DNA from: Acidobacteriota bacterium
GTDB lineage: Bacteria; Acidobacteriota; Thermoanaerobaculia; Multivoradales; JAHEKO01
Reading direction: 5' to 3'
Length of the DNA stretch: 5,086 nt
Assembly (NCBI GenBank): GCA_030610025.1
Contig: JAUWSP010000248.1
Coordinates: 1-5,086 of the forward strand
The notes under the pieces: generated by a model
Seen by the model: only the letters and a program-made list of their open reading frames with translations
What the model was told of the DNA's origin: nothing
Databases searched by the model: none
Position numbers and translations under genes: made by a program
Shown: piece by piece, positions 1 through 5,086 of the stretch
How the letters are laid out: the number at the start of each line of letters is the position of its first letter
Position numbering within the stretch: position 1 is the first letter of the stretch

Positions 1-186
1 ATCGACATGGGGGGATGTCTTGCGGGCGTATCCGTAACTCCCCATGTGATCCGCCCGCAGAGTGTCTACCGATACCAGGAGGATGTGGGGCTGCTGATCG
101 GCAGCGGCTACCGCGACGGCCGGCAAGAGAACGACTGCAAGAGCCAGCGCCGGTCGCACCCTCGAGAGTATTCGATGAAATGCCAT
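1..186 (-). CDS. Secreted sulfatase, N-terminal part (runs off left edge)
   Basis: Sixty-two codons are visible on the minus strand, from ATG at 186-184 down to the window edge. Residues 1-29 look like a Sec signal peptide: a basic start (H4, R5, R9, R11), a hydrophobic core LALAVVLLPAVAV (residues 14-26) and a small-residue A-A-A cleavage zone. The mature part begins with the sulfatase/alkaline-phosphatase superfamily opening: PHILLVSVDTLRADHMGSYG at 33-52, then Y-x-R-x-T-S-P-H near 53-60. In this family the Asp of the V-D-T motif (D41) is a metal ligand. The C-x-P-x-R formylglycine site lies further in and is outside the window. An in-frame TAA at 201-199, with no ATG, GTG or TTG between it and the ATG, fixes the start. 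The gene is divergent from the flippase-like gene. Expected role: hydrolysis of sulfate (or phosphate) esters outside the cytoplasm; the substrate cannot be told. Family call is firm; specificity is unknown. Confidence 0.88.
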   Translation of the reverse strand, partial: MAFHRILSRVRPALALAVVLLPAVAVAAADQQPHILLVSVDTLRADHMGSYGYARKTSPHVD

Positions 187-191
187 GACCG

Positions 192-212
192 CGAAAATTT
201 ACCAGATTTTCG
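192..212. repeat. 7-bp perfect inverted repeat in divergent promoter region
   Basis: CGAAAAT (192-198) is repeated in inverted form as ATTTTCG (206-212) around a 7-nt spacer. It is the most AT-rich patch of the 50-bp region between the divergent sulfatase and flippase-like genes, and it covers the candidate minus-strand -10 box at 196-201. It could be an operator for a dimeric regulator or a small hairpin. Only one copy is seen, so function is inferred from position alone. Confidence 0.4.
196..201 (-). promoter_or_regulatory. Candidate -10 box of sulfatase gene
   Basis: Read on the minus strand, the hexamer is TAAATT, matching TATAAT at the key T-A...T positions. It ends 9 nt before the sulfatase ATG, so transcription would begin at or just before the start codon. 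No convincing -35 hexamer is seen at 17-18 nt, and there is no clear Shine-Dalgarno before the ATG. Confidence 0.35.
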
Positions 213-221
213 TCTCCGCGA

Positions 222-227
222 TAGGGT
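222..227 (+). promoter_or_regulatory. Candidate -10 box of flippase-like gene
   Basis: TAGGGT fits the minimal TANNNT pattern and ends 9 nt before the ATG at 237. TTTACC at 198-203, 18 nt upstream, matches TTGACA at four of six positions and could be the -35 box. The same bases include AGGG (223-226), which could instead be a weak ribosome-binding site 10 nt from the ATG; the two readings exclude each other. Confidence 0.3.
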
Positions 228-236
228 AAACCGAAG

Positions 237-1376
237 ATGGTCGATTCACCCTCGGCGCCGTCCAGTAACCCCGCACCCTTGATTCGAGGCCAGGTTCCGG
301 CACGACGCTGGCTGGTCAGGGCAGCGCAACTGGTGGCCGTGGCCCTGATCCTGGTCCTGGCCTGGAAGCTCCTCGAGGAGATCGGCTGGAGGCAACTGTG
401 GCTGCGGATGAAAGGCGCCAGTGGTGCTTGGCTGTTCACCGCTGTGGCAGCTCTAGTGGGAAGGTTCTTCCTACTCTACTTTCGCTGGTCCCTGGCTCTC
501 GGGGCCGCCGGCTTTCAACCAGCCTGGATCCCGGGCCAGGCTTCGCAGCTCGCCGCCGTGCTGGTCAATCATCTGACGCCCACGGCTCGAGTCTTCGGCG
601 GCGTCCTGCGTGCGCGCTTCGTGAGCCAGCAGCTCGGCCGGCCTTTCGCGCAGATCTACGCCACCGTCCTGGTCGATCAGATCTCTCATCAGCTCGTTCT
701 CGGTGCTGTTACCTGGCTTTGCCTGATCGCGGTTGCCGCATGGCTCGGTTTCGAGGGCCTGGCAATCGGACTCGGCCTGGGCCTGGTACTGGTAGCTCTC
801 GGACTCACGATCTGGCGGCAGGCAGCCAGGTCTGACGATGCCAGACCGATCGCGACCCTGATCGGACTCAAAGCAGAGAGAATGGGCAAGCGGCTCGGCC
901 CCCTGTTCGCCGGCGGCCGAGAGCTCTTCAGAATCCTTCGCCAGAGCTTCTCCAATGTCCCACTGCAGGTTCGCATGGCGGCGACGGGCATCGTGATCTT
1001 CGCGCTGAACGTTGCTGCCCAGTGGCTGGTGTTCGAGAGCCTGGGCACTCCGGTGCGGCCGCTGGCCGTCCTATCCACGATCGCTCTCGGTCTGGCGGCT
1101 GGCCTGCTCACCGGCACCCCTGGCGGCGTAGCCACGACGGAAGCCGCCATGATCGGCCTCTACGTCTCCCTGGGAGTCGACAGCGTCGATGCGACCGCCG
1201 GAGTTCTCCTATACCGGGGAATTCACTATCTGCTGGTGTTGGTTCTCGGCCTGCCTTCCCTCGTCTACTGTCAAGTGACGACGAGCAGGTTGCGAGGGAC
1301 TAGTGGACTCGCTGAAGAAGCTCTTCCAGACAGCGAGACGCCTCCTGTCGGATCTCCTCCAGATTCAGACGGGTGA
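237..1376 (+). CDS. Flippase-like / LPG synthase-type (UPF0104) integral membrane protein
   Basis: A 379-residue polytopic inner-membrane protein. Hydrophobic segments lie near residues 28-46, 65-83, 143-170, 173-193, 247-267, 276-296 and 322-347. It resembles the lysylphosphatidylglycerol-synthase transmembrane (YbhN/AglD-like, flippase-like) family. Support comes from the conserved first-half motif TPTARVFGGVLRARFV (114-129) and the second-half signature TPGGVATTEAAMIGLY (294-309), followed by a small-residue stretch ending in LLYRGIHYLL (324-333). No soluble aminoacyl-transferase (DUF2156-type) domain is attached, so it is not a complete MprF. Such stand-alone proteins are thought to move or help attach lipid-linked groups, but the substrate is unknown. 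Residues 348-379 form a hydrophilic, acidic, Pro/Ser-rich cytosolic-type tail; most of it is encoded in the 77 bp shared with the convergent amidohydrolase gene. The start is the first ATG giving a short polar N-terminus before the first membrane segment. Confidence 0.82.
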   Translation: MVDSPSAPSSNPAPLIRGQVPARRWLVRAAQLVAVALILVLAWKLLEEIGWRQLWLRMKGASGAWLFTAVAALVGRFFLLYFRWSLALGAAGFQPAWIPGQASQLAAVLVNHLTPTARVFGGVLRARFVSQQLGRPFAQIYATVLVDQISHQLVLGAVTWLCLIAVAAWLGFEGLAIGLGLGLVLVALGLTIWRQAARSDDARPIATLIGLKAERMGKRLGPLFAGGRELFRILRQSFSNVPLQVRMAATGIVIFALNVAAQWLVFESLGTPVRPLAVLSTIALGLAAGLLTGTPGGVATTEAAMIGLYVSLGVDSVDATAGVLLYRGIHYLLVLVLGLPSLVYCQVTTSRLRGTSGLAEEALPDSETPPVGSPPDSDG

Positions 1377-2679
1377 GCCGCCCATTCTCCACGAGGATCT
1401 CGCCACCGACGACAACGTGGCGCACCGAGGCTCGTGAGGCGCCGAAAGCGACGAGATCATGAAGATCGACCTTAGATGCGGCTAGCAACTCCGGTCGGTC
1501 GGTGCTCAGGACGACCAGATCCGCCATTTTTCCCACCTCGAGGGTGCCGGTGTCAGCATCGAGCCCAATCGCTGCGGCACCTTCACTGGTGGCTAGCCGC
1601 AGAGCGTCGAGTCCCGAAAAGGCGGCAGGGCCATGGCTGACCTGCTGCAGAAGAGCCGCTAGACGTAGCTCCTCCAGAACATCGAGGTCGTTGTTGCACG
1701 GCGCGCCGTCCGCCCCGATTCCAACCGGAATCCCAGCCGCCCGGATACCCACGACGTCGGCGATCCCTGATCCCAGCTTCAGGTTGGCGCTGGGGCAATG
1801 CACGACACTGAAGGTCTCCGCGGAGACCCGTTGGAGATGACGGGCTTCGAGCTGGACTCCGTGGGCGATTCTCAAGTCCGAGGCCAGGATACCCGCCTCG
1901 TCGAAGTAGGCGATCTCATCCAAGCCACCTTTCAGCCGCATGACGGCCTGGGACTCCTCCTTCTGCTCCAGCGCATGCGTGTGAATCGGCCAACCCCTGT
2001 CACTCGCCAACTGCCGAATGCCGCGCCACAGCTCGTCGGAGCAGCTCAGAATGAACCGGGGGTTGAGGAGATAGCCGACTCGTCCTCCCACCCAGCCACC
2101 GACCTCCTCCCCGAGCGCTACCGTCTCGGCCAGCACAGTGTCGGTGTCACCAGCCAGCGTCGCAGGCATGCCGTCGCCGCTGTCCATGAGACACATCCCG
2201 GCCAGACCGCGCAGGCCAGACTCACGAATCGCCGAGAGCAGTCCGTGGGCCCCGGGTCCGAGACCGATGTCCTGCACCGTGGTGGTACCCGACAGAAGGC
2301 ACTCCGCAGCACCGAGTAGCCCACACCAGTAAGCGCTCTCGTTGTCATGAGCCGCTTCCAGGGGCCAGATGCGCTCTTGTAGCCAAGCCAGCAGGGTTCG
2401 ACCCTCGGCCAGCCCCCGGAAGAAAGTCTGCCCGAGGTGGATGTGGCCCTGGATCATCCCGGGCAGCACAAGGCAGCCATCGACATCGAGGATCTGACAG
2501 CCGGAAGGAGGCACCACAGGGCTACCCACCTCCTGAATGCGACCCTCGGCCAGAAGCAGATCCGTCTCGGGGAGCACAGACGCCCGTGGGTCGAGGGTGA
2601 GAACCGTTCCACCCCGGATCCACAGGGGTAGGGGTCCAGCTGACAGCCCGACCTCGGGTGCACGTTTCATCTCCTGCAT
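1300..2679 (-). CDS. Metal-dependent amidohydrolase / deaminase (SsnA-AtzA-MTA/SAH deaminase-like)
   Basis: A 459-residue cytosolic enzyme of the amidohydrolase superfamily. A beta-sandwich N-terminus (about 18-70) leads to LPGMIQGHIHLGQTFFRGLA (72-91), whose H79-x-H81 is the metal-binding pair. Then come HTHALEQKEE (233-242; H235 metal, E238 likely general acid/base), IAHG (H273), VVHCPSANLKLGSGIADV (292-309) and GIGADGAPCNNDLD (320-333), where D324 is the last metal or catalytic ligand. It closes with the usual MADLVVL strand (385-391). The FRGLA...WLQERIWPLEA stretch and the HCPSANLKLGSG motif are typical of 5'-deoxyadenosine, MTA/SAH and triazine/8-oxoguanine deaminases, so deamination of a purine-like ring or nucleoside is likely; exact substrate is unresolved. 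All metal ligands are present. A second in-frame ATG lies at codon 4; neither has a good ribosome-binding site, so the start could be 2670. Divergent from selD. Confidence 0.87.
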   Translation of the reverse strand: MQEMKRAPEVGLSAGPLPLWIRGGTVLTLDPRASVLPETDLLLAEGRIQEVGSPVVPPSGCQILDVDGCLVLPGMIQGHIHLGQTFFRGLAEGRTLLAWLQERIWPLEAAHDNESAYWCGLLGAAECLLSGTTTVQDIGLGPGAHGLLSAIRESGLRGLAGMCLMDSGDGMPATLAGDTDTVLAETVALGEEVGGWVGGRVGYLLNPRFILSCSDELWRGIRQLASDRGWPIHTHALEQKEESQAVMRLKGGLDEIAYFDEAGILASDLRIAHGVQLEARHLQRVSAETFSVVHCPSANLKLGSGIADVVGIRAAGIPVGIGADGAPCNNDLDVLEELRLAALLQQVSHGPAAFSGLDALRLATSEGAAAIGLDADTGTLEVGKMADLVVLSTDRPELLAASKVDLHDLVAFGASRASVRHVVVGGEILVENGRLTRLNLEEIRQEASRCLEELLQRVH

Positions 2680-2763
2680 TGTACTCGCGCCGTCTCCGCC
2701 GCATCCATCGCCCTTGCCGCTTGCCGGCCAGGGTCACTCGAATCGGTTAAGATCCGCGGTGCC
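2680..2763. other. Divergent intergenic region (amidohydrolase / selD)
   Basis: Eighty-four bases separate the starts of the minus-strand amidohydrolase and plus-strand selD. It contains a tandem direct repeat of CTTGCCG (2713-2719 and 2720-2726) and a candidate selD -10 box. The selD frame stays open leftward through this region but has no ATG, GTG or TTG before 2764, so a longer selD is not supported. No tRNA-like fold (including tRNA-Sec) and no clear terminator were seen. Confidence 0.6.
2748..2753 (+). promoter_or_regulatory. Candidate -10 box of selD
   Basis: TAAGAT matches TATAAT at four of six positions, including the key first, second and last. It ends 10 nt before the ATG at 2764. 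No -35 hexamer stands out at 16-18 nt; TTGCCG at 2721-2726 is 21 nt away, too far for a standard promoter. No clear Shine-Dalgarno lies between this box and the ATG, which would fit a leaderless or near-leaderless message. Confidence 0.35.
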
Positions 2764-3813
2764 ATGGCGCTGTTTCGACGCAAGTTCCGTCTTACCGACT
2801 GCGCCACTACCGGTGGGTGAGCGGCCAAGGTAGGTCCGGGGGACCTGCATGCAATGGTCGCACCCCTGATGCGAGTGGCGGGTGGTGATCCAAAGATCCT
2901 GGTCGGCCCTGAATTGGCTGACGACGCCGGCGTCTATCTGCTGGACGACAAGGCCCTGGTTGCGACCCTCGACTTCATCACACCGGTTTGTGACGACCCC
3001 TTCCGCTTCGGCAAGATCGCGGCCGCAAACTCCATCTCGGATGTCTTCGCCATGGGCGGGAAGGCCCTGTTCGCGCTCAACATCTGCTGCTTTCCTTCCA
3101 AGGACATTCCGGACGGCGTCTATGGTGAGATCCTGCTGGGCGCTGCCGAGGCGATTGCCGAGTCGGGAGCCGTGCTTCTCGGGGGTCACTCGGTCGAGGA
3201 CGACGAGCTCAAGTTCGGCCTTTCGGTCATCGGTGAGGTCAACCCCGAGCACATTCTCACCAACGCGAATGCCCGTCCGGGCGACCAACTGATCCTCACC
3301 AAGCCTCTGGGCACCGGAGTGCTGATCAACGCCTTCAAGGCCGGCAAGCTGGATGCCGCCGGGCTCGAACCGGCCCTGGTGGAGATGGAACGCCTCAACC
3401 ATGCTGGGGCCCAGCTCGCCCTGCAACATGGCGTCGCGGCGGCCACCGACATCACCGGCTTCGGGATCGCCGGCCACGCAATCGAGATCGCGCGGGCATC
3501 GAGGGTCGGAATTCAATTGAAGTTCTCGGCTCTGCCGGTCTACGAGAGCTTCTATCGCATGGTGAAGAAAGGGGTCTCCACCCTCTCGACCGCCGCCAAC
3601 GAGGCCAACGTAGAGGGTGAGCTCGAGATCAAGGCCGGACTCAAGAAGCACCAGCGAGAGATTCTGTTCGATCCACAGACCTCCGGTGGTCTGCTCCTCG
3701 CCACTGCACCCATCCAGGTCGAGCCCCTGCTCCAAGCCCTCCTGGATGCCGGGCACCATGCCGCCCTGGTCGGTGAAGTCGTGGACGGCCCAGCCAGGCT
3801 CGAAGTCCTTTGA
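2764..3813 (+). CDS. selD: Selenide, water dikinase (selenophosphate synthetase), selenocysteine-containing
   Basis: Makes selenophosphate from selenide and ATP, the selenium donor for selenocysteine and 2-selenouridine. The full 349-residue frame reads through TGA 2818-2820 as Sec19, giving TTGGUAAKVGPGDL (15-28). This is the SelD glycine-rich loop with the catalytic Cys/Sec and, three residues on, the essential Lys (K22), the same spacing as C17/K20 in E. coli. Further SelD marks: DDAGV (53-57) and the ANSISDVFAMGGK loop (88-100) for Mg-ATP, LLGGHSVEDDE (138-148), TDITGFGIAGHA (228-239) and LFDPQTSGGLL (301-311). Length is normal for the family only if the N-terminus before TGA is included. 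A call starting at ATG 2854 (319 residues) would remove the catalytic loop. ATG 2764 is the only start in the open stretch before the TGA. It overlaps the next gene by 4 nt, so the two are probably one transcript. Confidence 0.93.
2818..2820 (+). other. In-frame UGA selenocysteine codon in selD
   Basis: This is codon 19 of selD. The 18 codons before it give FRLTDCATTGG, the usual lead-in of SelD N-termini, and the codons after it continue with AAKVGPGDL in the same frame. Homology on both sides of a single stop, at the very residue known to be Cys or Sec in this family, argues for recoding rather than termination. A sequencing error from TGC or TGT is the main alternative. Confidence 0.9.
2821..2861 (+). 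promoter_or_regulatory. Bacterial SECIS element (predicted hairpin)
   Basis: A 41-nt hairpin starts at the base after the UGA. Lower helix: 2821-2827 pairs with 2855-2861 (seven pairs, one of them G-U). Internal loop: 2828-2829 against 2849-2854. Upper helix: 2830-2837 pairs with 2841-2848 (eight pairs, one U-G). Apical loop: GGG at 2838-2840. The loop begins 17 nt after the UGA and has G in its first positions, as known bacterial SECIS elements do for SelB binding. An alternative weaker fold pairs 2829-2831 with 2843-2845 and exposes an AGGUCC-type loop, reminiscent of the E. coli fdhF loop. The pairing is read by eye, with no energy calculation. Confidence 0.8.
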
Positions 3814-4886
3814 CCTGGCTGCTCTACGGCGCCTATGGCTATACCGGCGAACTGATCGCCAGGGAGGCCGCTCGACGGGGCTCTGCACCCATTCTGGCAG
3901 GAAGGAGGCCGGAGCCGCTCCAGGAGCTGGCCGACGAGCTTGGATTCGAGGCGAAGGTCCTCGATCTCAAGGATCCCGGCTCTCTCCGGGCTGCTCTCGA
4001 GAAGGTCTCAGCCGTACTGCACGCGGCCGGCCCCTTCGTCCACACCAGTCGTCCGATGGTGGACGCTTGCCTGGCCACGGCCACCCACTACCTCGACATT
4101 ACCGGCGAGATGGGCGTGTTCGAATCGATCCTGCATCGCGACAAGGAGGCTCGCGAGGCTGGGGTAGCCCTTCTCCCCGGCGCCGGATTCGACGTGGTCC
4201 CCAGCGATTGCCTGGCCGCCACCCTGGCGCAAGCGCTACCCGATGCCACCCATCTGGATCTGGCGTTCACCTCCGATCGGGGTAGTGCCAGTCGGGGCAC
4301 ACTTCGCACCGCTGTGGAAGCCATGCCCCATGCCGGCGCCGAGCGCCGCAACGGCAAGATCGTCGCCACCCCGCTGGCGCACGACTCCCGTCGAATCGAA
4401 TTCGGCTGCGGCTCGCGCTGGGCCATGACCATTCCCTGGGGTGACGTCTCCACCGCTTTCCACACCACCGGTATCCCCAACATTCGGGTCTACACAGGGA
4501 CACCCGAGCAACGCATACGGCAATTGAGAAGGCTGCGGCCCCTTCTGCCGGTCGTCGGTACAGTCCCGGTCAAGCGCCTGCTTCAGTGGTGGATCGGTCG
4601 AACCGTGACCGGACCCGATCTCGAGACCCGAACCCACTCCCGCGTTCATCTGTGGGGAGAAGTCCGTAACGCCAAGGGCGAACGACGGCAAGCGACTCTC
4701 GAGGTCCCGGAAGGCTACGCCCTGACGGCATCGGCGGCTGTCGAGCTGACCTCGAGAGTGGCCGCAGGAGACCTCGAACCGGGTGCTTGGACTCCGGCCA
4801 GGGCCTTCGGACCCAGCCTGATCACCGAGATCCCAGGTGTCGAGCAGGGAGTCCGGTTGCTCGACAATCAGGTCTCGTCGGGATAG
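3810..4886 (+). CDS. Saccharopine dehydrogenase-like NAD(P)-binding oxidoreductase
   Basis: A 358-residue protein with an N-terminal Rossmann fold: YGAYGYTGELIA (6-17) is the glycine-rich dinucleotide loop, and AGRR (30-33) after the second strand suggests NADP preference. The family pattern continues with LHAAGPF (70-76), DACLATATHYLDITGE (85-100) and LLPGAGFDVVPSDCLA (121-136), as in saccharopine-dehydrogenase-like and trans-acting enoyl-reductase-like proteins. It lacks the context of lysine metabolism (no partner genes), so true saccharopine dehydrogenase activity is unlikely; the real substrate is unknown, perhaps a lipid or polyketide-type intermediate. The start is TTG 3810-3812, overlapping the selD stop as TTGA. 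The Rossmann strand begins at residue 3, so no later start is possible. With almost no Shine-Dalgarno, translation is probably coupled to selD. Its 3' end overlaps the convergent gene by 19 bp. Confidence 0.83.
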   Translation: MTWLLYGAYGYTGELIAREAARRGSAPILAGRRPEPLQELADELGFEAKVLDLKDPGSLRAALEKVSAVLHAAGPFVHTSRPMVDACLATATHYLDITGEMGVFESILHRDKEAREAGVALLPGAGFDVVPSDCLAATLAQALPDATHLDLAFTSDRGSASRGTLRTAVEAMPHAGAERRNGKIVATPLAHDSRRIEFGCGSRWAMTIPWGDVSTAFHTTGIPNIRVYTGTPEQRIRQLRRLRPLLPVVGTVPVKRLLQWWIGRTVTGPDLETRTHSRVHLWGEVRNAKGERRQATLEVPEGYALTASAAVELTSRVAAGDLEPGAWTPARAFGPSLITEIPGVEQGVRLLDNQVSSG

Positions 4887-5086
4887 ATCACCTGCAGGGT
4901 GTCGATCGGCTCCTGCTTGCGGAAACGGCCCAGCGCGACTACGCCTTCGATCATCAGCCAGATCGCCAGCACCAGCAGGATCAGACCGACTGCGAAGAGC
5001 GGTCCCCCTCCTTCGCCCACCTGGGCCCAGAAATCCCGCAGGTTGGAGAACATGGCGAGGATCGTCGAGACCGCCATGAAGAGCAT
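4868..5086 (-). CDS. C-terminal part of membrane protein, possibly CstA-type transporter (partial)
   Basis: Seventy-two residues up to a TGA at 4870-4868. There is one amphipathic/hydrophobic stretch at the N-side (LFMAVSTILAMF, 2-13), a short loop with FWAQVGEGGG (19-28), a strong transmembrane helix GPLFAVGLILLVLAIWLMIE (28-47) and a basic then acidic cytosolic tail ending IYPDET. The pattern of FM-x-V-S-T followed by a loop and a LLVLAIWLMIEGV helix resembles the C-terminus of carbon starvation CstA-family peptide/pyruvate transporters. This is recognised from overall pattern only. An ATG falls exactly on the window edge (5086-5084), but it is more likely an internal Met of a larger gene than the true start. 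A stand-alone small membrane protein is the alternative. Confidence 0.6.
   Translation of the reverse strand: MLFMAVSTILAMFSNLRDFWAQVGEGGGPLFAVGLILLVLAIWLMIEGVVALGRFRKQEPIDTLQVIYPDET

Noticed and set aside
7..282. A 91-codon plus-strand frame at the left edge
   Set aside because: It is antisense to the sulfatase N-terminus, runs into the flippase-like gene, and its product has no family features.
689..1150. A 153-codon minus-strand frame inside the flippase-like gene
   Set aside because: Shadow frame: low-complexity Arg/Ser/Pro/Ala-rich product, while the plus strand encodes conserved membrane motifs over the same stretch.
2680..2763. Possible tRNA-Sec gene next to selD
   Set aside because: At 84 nt with no visible acceptor-stem pairing, TCA anticodon arm or T-loop GTTCAAA-type sequence, it does not fit a tRNA.
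2854..3813. selD starting at internal ATG 2854
   Set aside because: It would lack the catalytic Sec/Cys and Lys loop, and family homology clearly continues upstream through the TGA to ATG 2764.
2734..3888. A 384-codon open frame on the minus strand covering all of selD
   Set aside because: It is in codon register with selD, so its stops would need TTA, CTA or TCA codons in selD, which are rare in GC-rich genes. Its protein has no recognisable domain, while selD has every family motif.
4868..4870. Another in-frame UGA as Sec, at the end of the minus-strand membrane protein
   Set aside because: The codons after it only enter antisense of the oxidoreductase with no homology, so it is an ordinary stop.

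Overview
This is a GC-rich bacterial window with six protein genes: four complete and one cut off at each edge. The gene set (secreted sulfatase, flippase-like membrane protein, amidohydrolase, selenocysteine-type SelD, saccharopine-dehydrogenase-like oxidoreductase, CstA-like membrane protein) suggests a free-living bacterium that uses selenium. An Acidobacteriota- or Myxococcota/deltaproteobacterial-type host is possible, but that is an inference from style; there is no marker gene. No rRNA, tRNA, CRISPR array, IS element or phage gene was seen.

Layout. Positions 1-186 (minus) hold the N-terminus of a secreted sulfatase, running off the left edge. A 50-bp divergent promoter region with a perfect inverted repeat separates it from a flippase-like/LPG-synthase-type membrane protein (237-1376, plus). 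That gene overlaps tail-to-tail by 77 bp with an amidohydrolase/deaminase (1300-2679, minus). An 84-bp divergent intergenic region follows. Then comes selD (2764-3813, plus), joined by a TTGA stop/start overlap to a saccharopine-dehydrogenase-like oxidoreductase (3810-4886, plus). This in turn overlaps by 19 bp with the 3' end of a minus-strand membrane protein (4868-5086), possibly the C-terminus of a CstA-type transporter.

Main result. The selD gene is itself a selenoprotein gene. Conventional calling would start it at the internal ATG at 2854 and lose the catalytic N-terminus. The true reading frame starts at ATG 2764 and passes through an in-frame TGA at 2818-2820. This TGA sits exactly where SelD proteins carry their catalytic Cys/Sec, three residues before the conserved Lys (GGU-AAK). 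Directly after the TGA, 2821-2861 can fold into a two-helix hairpin with a GGG apical loop, the expected placement and size of a bacterial SECIS element. Selenophosphate synthetase would therefore need its own product to be made at full length.

A second pattern is that three of the four visible gene starts with their own upstream region (sulfatase, flippase-like gene, selD) have a TANNNT box ending 9-10 nt before the ATG and little or no Shine-Dalgarno. This suggests leaderless or nearly leaderless transcripts.
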